The position numbers and the translations under genes are program-made. Below are positions 43,167 through 54,367 of a stretch of DNA of 64,000 bases, in pieces; the stretch's first letter is position 1; every line of letters begins with the position of its first letter. The notes beneath the pieces are model-generated. The model worked only from the letters and a program-made list of their open reading frames with translations. It was not told the origin of the DNA and made no database searches. The stretch comes from Rheum nobile (taxonomy: Eukaryota; Streptophyta; Magnoliopsida; Caryophyllales; Polygonaceae): positions 868,001 through 932,000 of the forward strand of contig WOAB01000018.1 of the NCBI GenBank assembly GCA_027886185.1, in the 5' to 3' direction.

Positions 43167-44673
43167 GGTTGTTCGAGTAGTATGTCGAACCACGACATTA
43201 ACTAAGGCGCTGTTCGGGAGGCAACCCGATGTTAGGTAGTCTATTTTCTTTCCCTTAGTCTTTATTCAGTTGTTTTTCTTTTTGTTTTTCCTTTCTGTGT
43301 CGAACTAACCTGCAGGAAGCGCGAAAAAAATGGAAATGGTGTTCACGGCGCCCGCTGCGAAATTTACGACGCCCGCCGTAAATGCCTCGCCAAGCAAGTT
43401 GGCTATGACCTAAAAACGGCGACCGCCGTTTAATTACGGCGCCCGCCGCAATTACGGCGACCGCCGCACCCTTCACGGCGACCGCCACACTTTCTCAGTT
43501 AAAAAAAATTAAATAAAAAAAAAAAATCAAAAAAAATGGGCCCCGAAAAAACCTTAAACGGGGAACAAAAGACGAAAATAAGATATCCCGAAAAGACCTT
43601 AAACGTGGAGAAAAAGTCAAAAAAAAAATAAAAAAATTTATCCAGCTGTCCAGATTCTCCACGGAGAGGTGCGCATCATGTTGTTAACGGAAGATTACAT
43701 TCACCCTACTTTTACTTGGCAACGATGATGGCCCTGCAGTCGACAGCTGGAGAGGTGATACACCAGGGCCCAACCACGATGACATCTGGGCCCATTTTTG
43801 AAGGCCATGCAACCCCGTTCCCTTGATTGACCACTATTCACCAGAGTGACTTCTTATGGTTGCACGGTAGATGAAGATAATGGCGTTGATGCCAGACATC
43901 CAGGACATGAGCTTTTATGACTACACCGCCAGCAACAAGGAAGTGTCCAAGACAACTCGGCCACGTTGTGAGTTATTTTTTGCTTCTCCCTGTGCTTTAT
44001 TCTTTTGTCTTTCATTACATTGAGGACAATGCAATGTTTAAGCATGTGGTAGGGTTGTATACTTGCTACGTTGTTGAGGAGAAAAATTAAAAAAGCCAAA
44101 AATTGAAAAAAGGCATACATAAGAAATCCTGGGATAGGTCGAAAACCCGAAAGGGCGGCCTAGGTAATAAGCAGGTGGCTTGGACCAACATTAGGCTGGG
44201 GTAATATGAGGTCACGAGTGACGTGAGCTTATGTGAGCACATCTATTGGAAAATGAAATGAGTGGCTTGGTGAAAACCCGAAAGGGCGCCTTGGCAAAAT
44301 GAGCGAAAAAAAAGAAGAGTGATTTTAAGATTTCTCATTATTCTTGGCGAGACGTCATAAGAAGAGGAGACAAAGAAGGATTGTCGGGTAGGTCACTCTG
44401 GGAGACATAAGGAGCAATAGATGGAGGCTAGGATTAGAGGTTACTCACACTATTGGATGTCCGGGTTTAGCTTGGGGGAAGTACTCTGCTTGCCCCTTAA
44501 GCTTGTTGAGTTGTGGATGTGTTGTGAATGAGATTGGTGCCAGGAGCTTTGGCATGGGTTAGGTGACTCTTAGTTGGAGGATATGCTTCCTGAGACCTTG
44601 GATGCTACATTGGAGGAGTAGACTCTTTATTAGTTTACTCGAGGACGAGCAAAGGTCTAAGCATGGGGTGGTT
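43167..44673 (+). other. 3' noncoding region of rearranged Ty3 element
   Basis: It keeps the same ordered signals as 19032-20355: stem-loop TTCGGG-AGGCAA-CCCGAT (43213-43230), GC palindromes of ACGGCGACCGCCGT type (43340-43490), two CCC-GAAA-GGG hairpins (44135-44162 and about 44270-44292), and a polypurine-like AGCATGGGGTGGTT before the LTR. Confidence 0.7.
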
Positions 44674-45144
44674 TGATAAGCACTACTTTGTAGGGCTTAA
44701 GTAAGAGTCATTAGAGGTTTTATTGGTGCCATTCGGGTAGATTTAGACACATTCATGTGCATGGCGTGTGGGGGCGAAGAAGCTTAATTAAGCAGGCCCG
44801 CGTGCTAATTTTGGTGATGGGCCAATTTGGATGAAGAAAGGCCCATGAAGTCTCGGCCCGCGTGAAGAATTTGGAAAATCAAGGAGCTGGAGCCCACGTG
44901 AAGTCCCGCGTCAAATTGAAGCTGGAGAATTGAAGAAGCGGGGCGTGACGTCATGATGATGTTGGCGCGTTGATGCTGTTGAAGATGGGCCGAAATTGGG
45001 CCGTGTTGCCGCCGAGCTGCTGGAATCGAAATTGGGCCGTGTTGCAGCGTGGAATTGGGCCAAACGAGGAGGCCGAGAGCAAAGCAAGTGCTCGCCGAGA
45101 ATTGCGAGATTACGGGATTAATTTCCCCGGCAACGGCACAAATT

Positions 45145-46506
45145 TGATAACAGGTTTTTGTCGTTCTAAAATCTGCTATGCAAAATATCCAAACAAACCC
45201 TAAACCGTAGTCTTAGGTAAGTAAAGGTCGAATCCACAGGGAGGCGAATTCTATCTTAATATGCAATTCGTATGTCAATCCAAAGTAACCAAAATGGGGT
45301 TTTTGTTTGTTTTAAGTAACTAAGCATGCAAAGGTAAACAAGCGAAAGAGTTGTGAAATCAGTAATGGGGAAAACACTCAGTCAAACAACATCCACTATT
45401 CGTATGACAAGTTGATCATAGATACTCATTCAAAATCTCATGCAATGGTGATTCCAATTCCTTTTCAGATATAACTAATAACACAACCAGATACTATTAG
45501 CACTAACTAATTAAACAACCCTGAAACTATCAAGATTCAGTTTAACAGCAGTCTTACGGATAGGAATATAGTTGGATACAATTCTAGCATAAAACAACCA
45601 GCTTTTATCCTAGAATGTAAATCAGTTCTCTTCTGCATAAGACTAGCACAACCAGATACTAGTACGATGCAGTTGCTACTCTGAAATAGATATGCTCAAT
45701 CAGTAACAATCTAGATCTAGCAATCAATCAATAACAACAAACCCTAGATGCGTCCAAATAGAGATTATCAATATCAATCATAAGCAACTTAAGCAAGAGA
45801 AAGATAAAAACCATCCAATAGATAAGGGACGAGAATCTCACAACTTAATCAAAACGAAAGCTTCAGCGTCTGACTAAGCCAGGGAGGCTTAGTTCTTCAT
45901 AACGAATACGTAGAAACTAATTAGGGTTGGAGAGAGAGTTGACGATTGTCAAAAAACCTTTTCTCTACCCTAATATACTAAAGGAAATAAAATCTAAATT
46001 AGCCTAAAACGAAATAATAAAATAATACTAATTATTAAACAAACTAAAGCAGGGGAAATTAATCCCGTAATCTCGCAATTCTCGGCGAGCACTTGCTTTG
46101 CTCTCGGCCTTCTCCTTTGGCCCAATTCCACGCTGCAACATGGCCCAATTTCGATTCCAGCAGCTCGGCGGCAACACGGCCCAATTTCGGCCCATCTTCA
46201 ACAGCATCAACGCGCCAACATCATCATGACGTCACGCCCCGCTTCTTCAATTCTCCAGCTTCAATTTGACGCGGGACTTCACGTGGGCTCCAGCTCCTTG
46301 ATTTTCCAAATTCTTCACGCGGGCCGAGACTTCATGGGCCTTTCTTCATCCAAATTGGCCCATCACCAAAATTAGCACGCGGGCCTGCTTAATTAAGCTT
46401 CTTCGCCCCCACACGCCATGCACATGAATGTGTCTAAATCTACCCGAATGGCACCAATAAAACCTCTAATGACTCTTACTTAAGCCCTACAAAGTAGTGC
46501 TTATCA
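45145..46506 (-). repeat. Complete inverted Ty3 LTR
   Basis: 1362 bp. On the minus strand it runs from TGATAAGCACTACTTTGTAG (46506) to the LTR end at 45145, followed by a degenerate PBS. Its first 455 bp are also present in direct orientation at 44674-45128. Confidence 0.85.
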
Positions 46507-46829
46507 ATAGTACTTAAGATCAGGGTGGGAACAACCATAAGAATAGTAAAAGAACTTGGATTGAATAGATTTCAGTGATCAACTTTTATCTCTGTATTGT
46601 GAATCTCGTTCTAGTGGAACTACTTTCCTCATCATACTTATTTTTTTTCTAAAGCTTGCATCCTTGTTACTTTGCCTGATAATCAAAACCCCTTTCTTGT
46701 TACTTTGCATGCTTATAAACACTTAGAAAGATCACTTCCTTCCTGTGGATTCGACCCTTACTTGCCCAGACTATTTGTTTAGGTTTGTTAGGATTATTTT
46801 GTTTAAGGTGTCACGACAATGCCTTATCA

Positions 46830-47360
46830 TGACACTTCGAACGCGCCACCGACTAGCCTCGGTGACGCTTCGAACGCGCCACTGACTAGCCTCGGTGACG
46901 CTTCGAACGCGCCACCGAACTACCTCGGTGACGGTTCGAATGCGCCACCGAACTAGCCTCCGTGACGCTTCGAACGCGCCACCGACTAGCTTCGGTGACG
47001 CTTCGAACACGCCACCGCCTAGCCTCAGTGACGCTTCAAACGCGCCACCGAACTAGCCTCGGTGACGCTTCGAACACACCACCGACTAGCCTCGGTCACG
47101 CCTTGAACGTGCCATCGTACTAGCCTCGGTGACGTTTCGAAAACCTTCGGTGGCGCTTTGAAAGTGTCACCGACTAGTCTCGGTGATGCTTTGAAAGTGT
47201 CACCACTTCCTAGCCTCGATGAAAGTGTCACCACTTACTAGTCTTGATGATACTTTGAAAGTACTACTAATTACTAGCCTTGATGACACTTTGAAAGCGC
47301 CACTAATTACTAGTCTTGACGACACTTTGAACGTACACTTACTGGTGGAGATGACACTTC
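46830..47360. repeat. 33-34 bp tandem repeat array, right part
   Basis: About twelve copies of GACGCTTCGAACGCGCCACC plus GACTAGCCTCGGT, more alike at the left and decaying to the right. Together with 39296-39543 it was one array before the LTR insertion. There are no spacers between units, so it is not CRISPR-like. It may be a subterminal repeat of a DNA transposon whose ends I could not find. Confidence 0.8.
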
Positions 47361-47389
47361 GTAATTGCACCAACTAGTGTTGGTGACAT

Positions 47390-47760
47390 TTCAACGAGAA
47401 TTGTCATCAAAACGAGATTTGTCGTCAAAACGATAATTGTCATCAACTAGTTGTGATGACAATTTGTGAGATTAACTAGTTGCGATGACAGTATGTGTCA
47501 TCAACTAGTTACGATACATTTTTTTATGTTGATGACAGTTTGTGTTTTGATGATAGTTTGTGTTTTGATGATATTTTGTGTTTTTGATGACAATTTGTGT
47601 TTTGATGATATTTTGTATTTTTAATGACAATTTGTGTTTTGATGACAATTTGTGTTTTAATGACAATTTGTATTTTGATGACATTGATTGTCATCAAGAT
47701 GATGACAGTTTGTATTTTAATGACAATTTGTGTTTTAATGACAATAACTGTCATCAAGAA
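47390..47760. repeat. 18-bp degenerate repeat (GATGACAATTTGTGTTTT)
   Basis: More than ten loose copies, with TGTCATCAA words in inverse orientation between them. It follows the 33-bp array without a gap and is followed by TTGGCGGGAAAAATTTTCGCC-like sequence (split here: GGCGGGAAAAA and TTTTCGCC). Confidence 0.75.
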
Positions 47761-49240
47761 TATTTTTTTGGCGGGAAAAATTTTCGCCGGTCAATGGTCA
47801 AATGTGTTAGTTTGATTGACTTATGGTGATATTATCATACATAATGATGACATCACCATGAGTCATGAGTTTAGAATAAGTTTATTGGGAGATATTTGTA
47901 TAATATCACTAGACTTAAAGGGTCATTTTACCTAAACAGGGTTATTCGAGGGTATTTTAGGCTGATAGAGGCCTTGTTTAGCCAAATATATATAAAGTTT
48001 TATTTAAAAGATTTTTTTTTCTTTATTTATACTTTTCTATATTTTTCAAAATTTCCAATTAAAAAACTACTTTTTAATAAATAAAATAGCTATTATAAAT
48101 AGCTCTATTAAATAAATCCTGAGTCGTTGCAATATAGGCTTTATTTAAAAGGTAAACTACATAAAATTACACTAAATTAAAAGAGTTTGATGGAATCACT
48201 AGGTATAATTAGATACACAAAATCACCTTTTGAGACATAAACCATTCAATGTATAAAATGCATGTAATAACCTTAAATTATGAACTTCATTCTTCAAAAC
48301 AATTTTGTTTAAAATTAAATACTAGTAAAGTATTAGGGACATTTTTGAATAATTTTGAAACATTGAAAGGGACAAGGAGAATTAACATGATGAGCAAAAT
48401 TCCAAAGTTGGATAATTTTCCGTAACTCCCCCCTTATAATAATCTTAAAATAATCACTTGTTTCAAGTATGAAATATTCTATTTTTCAAATATAAAATAT
48501 CCACAAACGGACCATCAATTAACCTAGCAGTTCACGAAGTACTTAACGTACTAAGGTAAGTAACAAATCTTACCTAATCTTATACACAATCAAATAATCA
48601 CTTTTTTCAAGTATAAAATATCCTAAGATATGCTGAATATTCTCTCTTTCTTCACGAATTGCAGCTGAACAAATAAGATCTTTCCAAATTTAACAATCTC
48701 TCTTCGTAAACGCATCATTCATGTTGCGTTGTTCCCCCTTTTTCTTTTCTCTTCACAGCGCGCGTCTCTACACTATGTTTTGCTCAACGTTATTGTTCCT
48801 TTGTTGAGTCGTCGTTCCCTCAATTCTCTATTTTGCTTATTCTTTTGGTTTTCATTTTTTTCTAATTCTTTCATTCAACCTGAAATTCATAAGAACAAAA
48901 TAAATCATAAAACCTAATGATATTTATCATCATCAAAACTAGAGAAAACGTCATCATTCAACATTATCGTTGGCAATCATTCTCAAATGTCCCGCATTGA
49001 AGGGAAAAGTAATTTTTTTTGGAATATGGTGAATTGTATTCCAAAACGCTAAAGGCAGCTACCATTTACAAGGGTACTAACTACTCCGCCAACATGGCTA
49101 GAAGTAAAGTTAAATTTGTACAAAAAATATTCTTTTGTCAACAGACAGGAAACAAGTTTAAGAGCACACGACTAGCAACTACGAACCCAAATAGAAGGAC
49201 ACAACATGAAAAAAGGCCAGCAAAGGCCATAGAATCATAA
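47761..49240. other. Intergenic, no gene recognised
   Basis: AT-rich sequence without convincing exons. The short open frames at 48729-48917 and 49019-49240 have no family features. From about 49240 it merges into sequence that may belong to the CACTA element. Confidence 0.4.
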
Positions 49241-49286
49241 TCTAAGTAATGCCAAGTGTAGTAAACCATGGTTGAACAACATGTAT

Positions 49287-49712
49287 TGTTGATATGCCTT
49301 GAATATGATCACACGTTGCTTGCGGTAGCAAGGGTCTCGCTGACCGGTCAACGAGTCAGGGGGTCTAGGGGGCGATGCGCCCCCTGGCCTGGGGGTCTGG
49401 GGGGGGGGGAGTCGCCCCCGGCCCGACGGTAGAGGGTAATTCCTATTTGGTTTTCAGTTTGGGCTTAGGTTTTCTACTTGGGCTTAGACTTATGGGCCAA
49501 GTCAGTTAAGGGTTGATTTAGGGTTACATATATACTCTCTTTCTCCCTTCTCCTCGATATAATATGAAAATCTGAATTGCATGCCTTCTAATAAAATCGG
49601 TTCTCCTTCTGCCCGTGGGCTTAGCCAACACAACATTGGTGAATCACGTAAATCTGTGTTCATTGTTTGCGTTTACCGCTTTTCCGTTATTTTTCTCACA
49701 TCCGTCACAACA
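49287..49712 (+). repeat. Copia-type solo LTR
   Basis: 426 bp, TGTTGATATGCCTTGAATAT to CCGTCACAACA, flanked by TGTAT (49282-49286 and 49713-49717). The 3' part (GGTGAATCACGTAAATC) resembles the LTR at 4572. A GC-rich palindrome GGGGGCGATGCGCCCCC lies at about 49369-49385. Confidence 0.85.
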
Positions 49713-49719
49713 TGTATAT

Positions 49720-50335
49720 ATTTTTTTTATTAGGTAAAAATTAGACTGAAAACCACAGAAGAGACGGTTTCTCAGTCTATAGCATCCTTACGGATGATAA
49801 TTACAAATTCTAGACTAGCTCGAATATCTTCCAAGGAACTCTGTTGAACCTTCTTTGCGATGAAGTCGGCCACCACGTTTGTTTCTCGGAAGACATGAAA
49901 AATCTGCACTAAAGAGAAAAGTTGTAAAACACACATGATATCAGAAATTAACATTTGAATATCCCATGGACAGTTCTAGATTTTATTAAGAACATTCACA
50001 ATGGTAAGATTATCGCATTCAAGTTGAATTTCGGTAATGCCTAATTCATATGCCTTTACCAGGGCATTTCTTACTGTAAGTGTTTCTGTTTTTAAAGGGG
50101 TTGTGATACCATATTTATCCCCAAAGAAGAAGATTGGTTTACCCGTGTTGTTCTTGAAAATGTAGCCGAAGCTAGATTCACCATTAGTTTTGGTGGATCC
50201 ATCTGTATTAATTTTAATAATGTTATCCGGTGGTTTTTTCAATTTCTTTATTGATCGTCTGACATTGTTCATTCTATGTGTTTTTAGTTTGTCCTCTGCT
50301 AAGCAGTCATGGTTCCAACTCTTCGTCTTATTCCA
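49720..50335 (-). mobile_element. 5'-truncated LINE inserted at the solo LTR edge
   Basis: The exact 16-bp duplication GTCACAACATGTATAT is at 49704-49719 and 50336-50351. It includes the last 9 bp of the solo LTR, so the LINE came later. The minus strand starts inside RNase H (KINTDGSTKTNGESSFGYIF; ECDNLTIVNVLNKI at 50272-49976; HVFRETNVVADFIAKKVQ at about 49890) and ends in poly-A. Confidence 0.85.
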
Positions 50336-50666
50336 GTCACAACATGTATATTGCTATCAAAGTATCTTGCATATAACCGTGATAAATCGTTACAGACACA
50401 TAAACCGAGGTAAATGTGCACCTATTTGAAAACCTAATTTTATATTATATACCATACACAATCATCAATTATCAAAATGGATTAAATAATGTCATAATGG
50501 TTCAAATAATGTCAAAATACCATACATCATTGTATTGCCATAAATTCAAAAGGTGGAATTAAGTCTCATAATTTGGAAACCTAGTCATTCTATTAAGTTA
50601 AGTGCAAAATTTTGCAAATTAGAAAGAAGTATGAAACACTTCACAAATGTTATACGTACTAATTAA

Positions 50667-53328
50667 CTAATCTATGAAGCTCTGCACAAACGTTGCCCAT
50701 TGATCTCGAATCTCATCTATCTTGTCCTCTGAATATGGTATGGACCCACCGAACTCTGGATAGTACTACCATATATAAACTTAGATTAGAAATGATTTAA
50801 AAGATCAATATGTAATTACTTATTAAGAATTAGATATACCTTTTCAGGGATGAAGTCTTGTCCTTTACTGATGATCTCATGTATAAATCGAAGAACATAA
50901 TATCCACAATCTATATTATTGGTTTGCTTAGGGCACTAGAAAACAAACAATCCTTAAATATATCAGGCAGAGAACAAATTCAAATGAAAGAAGTGATATA
51001 TTATACATCACAAAATGCAACTAACCTTTATCTCAATCCACTTTGTCGGCTTGTTAGGTTTGTTTGTATTGTTTCCAGCAATCCATATTTTCATAGACCT
51101 ATGTAGATCGAAACAAGTAAATGATTATCACAATGTCATCAATAACTAGTAATTACATAAAATATAAATACATATATACTTACATTTCAACTACATGTTT
51201 TATATCATCCCTTACTTTTCCTCCAACTGGATCAAGCCAAAATACAGTTTGCTTAAAAGGGTGAATAACACATAGCATCCAATGTCTCCTACATGACAAG
51301 AAGATATTTACATTAAATTGATTTATGGTAACATTCAAATAAGAAAATGATTAAGTTTAACTTACTTGGAATTATATGGAGCAAAAAAAATCTGATTTCT
51401 CTTTGCATTTTCCATTGCCTTCGCAATATATCTTGCTCGTTCTGTTGCACGCTCTTCCTTAAGTCCAACTGGTTGCTCATTATTTGCTTGCTCTTGATTA
51501 AATAACACGGGAATTTCAACTATTTTGTGCAGACACAAAAAACCAAACCGATCTAGTTGTTTCTTATCTTGATAAGTGTACAACAAATACCTATCACATG
51601 AATTTTGTGAAATCAAAATTAGATTAAGACATAAATAACTTACCCAATATATCAACTACAAAATACAATCAAAATGGAGATGTGTACGCAACCAGCTACT
51701 TATGAAGTCCACTTAGTGCTAAAAAATGGATTGTTTCATTAAACACAAGTAAAAATCCATAGGAAGGGGTGGCTTCAACATTAACAGGAAAACATCAAGC
51801 ATAGTATACCATTAGTATATAACTTACTACATATATATAATCAACAATATAAATAGAATCTCCATAATATAGTAATATAGAACAAAACCAAAACCCTGTA
51901 GCATATGTTTACCTTTATCATCAATAAAAAAACATTAAAAAGTTGCACAATTTTAAAATAAGATAAAATAGACATGTGTGAATTAATGATCAATATAACT
52001 TACCCAATGTACACGGATATATGTGTTGCTTGAATTTCTTCCTGAAATATCCACTGAAAGATCTCATCCTTAGTAACCCACAATTCACCATCAAAGCCAA
52101 AATGTTTATCAACAGCAATGGAGAGAGTTTCCATTTTTCGAGCAATCTTATACATCATCTGCATGGTAACAATTGAGAGTTTCGAAAGCTGTTTTGTTGT
52201 GACCAATTCATCGCTTTGTGCCTTCCTTGGGCGACCCTTGTTGGTTGTGTTAGACGATTCTGAATATGCATTCAAGTTGGCACTCTTTCTCTTCTTATTT
52301 TCACCATTTGGTTGTTGTAGTCCCTTCAACATTAATAAATCATATAAAAATAGTTAGATAATTCTACCAAATTGACAAGGTCTTAAATTTAAATTAACTT
52401 TTACCTTCTCAAGGAAAATAAAATCTTTTGGCCATTGAACATAAGAACCCATTGCTTCAAATACAACACGAAGTTCCCCTGTAGGTATTGGAAAAGGCAC
52501 TTCTGGTATCTTAGGGTCAATTATACTAACTTTAATATGTCCATTCTGTAATGGTGTATTATGAATTACCACATCATGCATGTCAAGGGCATTAAATACC
52601 TCCCCTATGGCCACTATTGGATGTCCGGGGTCTGGAGAAGCCAATTGACATTTAGTCCAACCCTATTAAGCATTGAAATAGTAATGACACATTAGGTAAT
52701 TAGAAAAAAACAATATGCATGTGTACTATAAAAGAAAAAAAATTATCTTAGATTTTACCTCTGAAAAATTTATGTTTGGAGAACTTTCTTTTTCACTTTG
52801 AATTTCAGCTTGTCCTTCATGGTTTTCATGCCTTTTACTTTGACCTGCCAATTCTGCATTCTGCCTCTTTAAGAAATCAATCCGAGCTTTCATTTTTTCA
52901 ATGATTTCATTCTCTTGAAGATCTTTATCATTCTTTCTTCCAAAGTATTTGGTAATGGTCACCCCTATTCCTGCAGTCAAAACACGACCTGGATGTTCTT
53001 TTCTTCCTAGTACTGTAGCTAACAAGTCTTGTCGTCCAGAAAGTGTAATTTTAATCTTGAGATGCTTGTTGTGATACCACTTCCTAATATTAGAACTTCA
53101 CATATTAAAAAAACTGAAAAGTACAATATAAACTAGTGAAAATAATGTTTCATTGTATCAAAATAACATACTTACCATCTGGGCTACAATTTTCTGAACG
53201 AGCTCATCCAAATTTCCATCTCGACCCTTCCTAGCTGCTATCCACAATTCATGTCGTGGTATTTTAATTGAGGATGCAAGTGTAAGAGATGCGTCGGAAT
53301 TTGGTAATTCATTTTGAACTTGTAGAAC
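50667..53328 (-). CDS. CACTA ORF2: transposase_24/DUF8039-like with C-terminal Ulp1 cysteine protease
   Basis: Minus-strand exons by splice motif: about 53328-53176, about 53080-52750, about 52644-52400, 52332-52004, 51590-51366, 51288-51184, 51098-51026, 50935-50840 and 50765-50667 (TAG). Upstream exons carry IPRHELWIAARKGRDGNL and GRKEHPGRVLTAGIGVTITK, the plant En/Spm Ptta type. A central block HPIVAIGEVFNALDMHD looks like DUF8039. The C-terminus is a C48 peptidase: His in RHWMLCVIHPF, Asp in VFWLDPVGGKV, Gln in CPKQTNNI and Cys in DCGYYVLRFIHEII are all present. The last exon ends EDKIDEIRDQWATFVQSFID. Upstream joins, notably near 53090, are uncertain and may hold a frameshift. Related Ulp1 domains cut SUMO-like conjugates; their job in transposons is not settled. 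Confidence 0.65.
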
Positions 53329-53732
53329 CTGCAACACATACATGGAACATTAGGTTAGAATATTGAAGTCGATGACATCTAGTCGTCAGTTGCGGTGAAG
53401 TCTCAACCTACTAGTACATCGTCTACAAGTTCAAAACCTACTAGTACATCGTCTTCCTCGCCCCACCATCGTCTTCCTTGGTTGCGGAAGCTCCACTTTG
53501 GGGATTAATAACATTCAGATGAGTAGTGATTTGTCCAATTCGAAATTGAAGGTACCCATCAAATTGCTCTTCTCTTATCCAATTACAAGTACATGAACAT
53601 GTTTAGGGAATTATAATTTATAATTTATGAATTTAGGGATTTAGGTATTTAGGAATTATGGTTGCAATTAGGTATTTAGTTTGAAGATCTAGCTTGAGGA
53701 TTGAAGCTAATTGACTTCTGCTTCACATCATG
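53329..53732. other. CACTA interior, no gene recognised
   Basis: Holds the presumed upstream intron or promoter of ORF2 and a repeated ACTAGTACATCGTCT word (53410-53455). No coding segment was named. Confidence 0.35.
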
Positions 53733-54006
53733 AGAATCTGTTGCTAGGCTCCCAGGGAAACATCAAAAATTCTGATTTCTGACTGAGTGCAATGCCTCAT
53801 GAGGTAAGATTTATGTGCAAAATTCACTTTGGTTAGTTTCTCACTTCAGAAAAGCTTGTAACAAATAGGAATTTATTTGGCTATTTGCATAGGGTGTTAG
53901 CATCCTTAAGACGACATTGGATGATATTTGGTCTTGTGGAGTTATACTCTATGTTCTATTGGCTGGGTATCTTCCATTTGGTGAACTTGATCTCACAACA
54001 TTATAA
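53733..54006 (+). pseudogene. CIPK (SnRK3) protein kinase fragments
   Basis: Plus strand, opposite to the transposon genes. Piece 1 (53733-53803) reads NLLLGSQGNIKNSDF, a stop, then LSAMPHE before GTAAGA, the activation-loop start (KISDFGLSALP type) with the DFG Gly changed to a stop. Piece 2 (53893-54006, after an AG) reads LDDIWSCGVILYVLLAGYLP and FGELDL, the DIWSCGVILYVLLAGYLPF motif of CIPKs. The CGTPNYVAPE segment between them is missing. It looks like host gene sequence captured by the CACTA element and then decayed. Confidence 0.7.
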
Positions 54007-54297
54007 TTTCAATGAGCTTGAGTGAAACTTGAGTGTTACTTTAGAAAATAAGTACTGAACTTGAAAATAAGTACTGAACTTGAAACTTGAGTGTTACTCA
54101 CGTTGATCAATTTGTTCCAAAGATGTAGGGAGTTTTTGAATGAGGAGAGACTAGAAGTTGTTGCTCAGCTTGATGCTATTTGACTTTTGGATGATAATAT
54201 GCAAATGAAATGCCTGTAAACTTGAAAGACTAGTCAAGTAATTGATATGGATCAATGTAAAGCTATTTTAGACTTGAAAATTGAAAACTTATTTGTT

Positions 54298-54367
54298 AGC
54301 CTATTAGCTCAAATGGTAGAGCAATGTGCTCATGCACAATGATGTGGGTTCGAATCCCACATAGGTT
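54298..54367 (+). ncRNA. tRNA-like Pol III unit (degenerate tRNA or SINE head)
   Basis: A 7-bp acceptor stem (AGCCTAT with ATAGGTT), a D-arm TAGCTCAAATGGTAGAGC (A box), a 7-nt loop CTCATGC with CAT in the anticodon place, and a perfect T-arm GTGGGTTCGAATCCCAC (B box) are followed by TTTTTT. The anticodon stem pairs poorly and the variable region is short. It is therefore more likely a tRNA pseudogene or SINE head than a working tRNA-Met. Confidence 0.5.

Larger units (their letters stand above)
40682..46506. mobile_element. Rearranged gag-only Ty3 element with inverted LTR pieces
   Basis: Left to right: an inverted 3' half of the LTR (40682-41164); the same half in direct order (41165-41590); PBS; internal region; polypurine tract; the first 455 bp of the LTR in direct order (44674-45128); then an inverted PBS plus a complete inverted LTR (45124-46506). 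No target duplication is found at the outer ends. The element is related to 14815-21749 but its gag has lost the N-terminal domain. Confidence 0.75.
39544..46829 (+). mobile_element. Ty3 solo LTR, split by a nested rearranged element
   Basis: The target duplication TGACA is at 39539-39543 and 46830-46834. The LTR itself is 39544 to about 40681 plus 46507-46829 (about 1.46 kb), starting TGATGAGTGCTATTTTGTAG and ending GACAATGCCTTATCA. Its middle aligns with the LTR at 14815. It contains a GC-rich module pair (39890-39955). Between the two halves lies the inner element 40682-46506. Confidence 0.75.

Noticed and set aside
46830..47360. Regular repeats that could suggest a CRISPR array
   Set aside because: The units abut without unique spacers, are degenerate, and the host is a plant.
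47524..47829. Open frames rich in Ile, Val, Lys, Thr and Asn
   Set aside because: Products of the 18-bp degenerate repeat; no real coding signal.
49019..49240. Open frame of 73 codons before the solo LTR
   Set aside because: Short, without homology that I can see, and next to transposon sequence.
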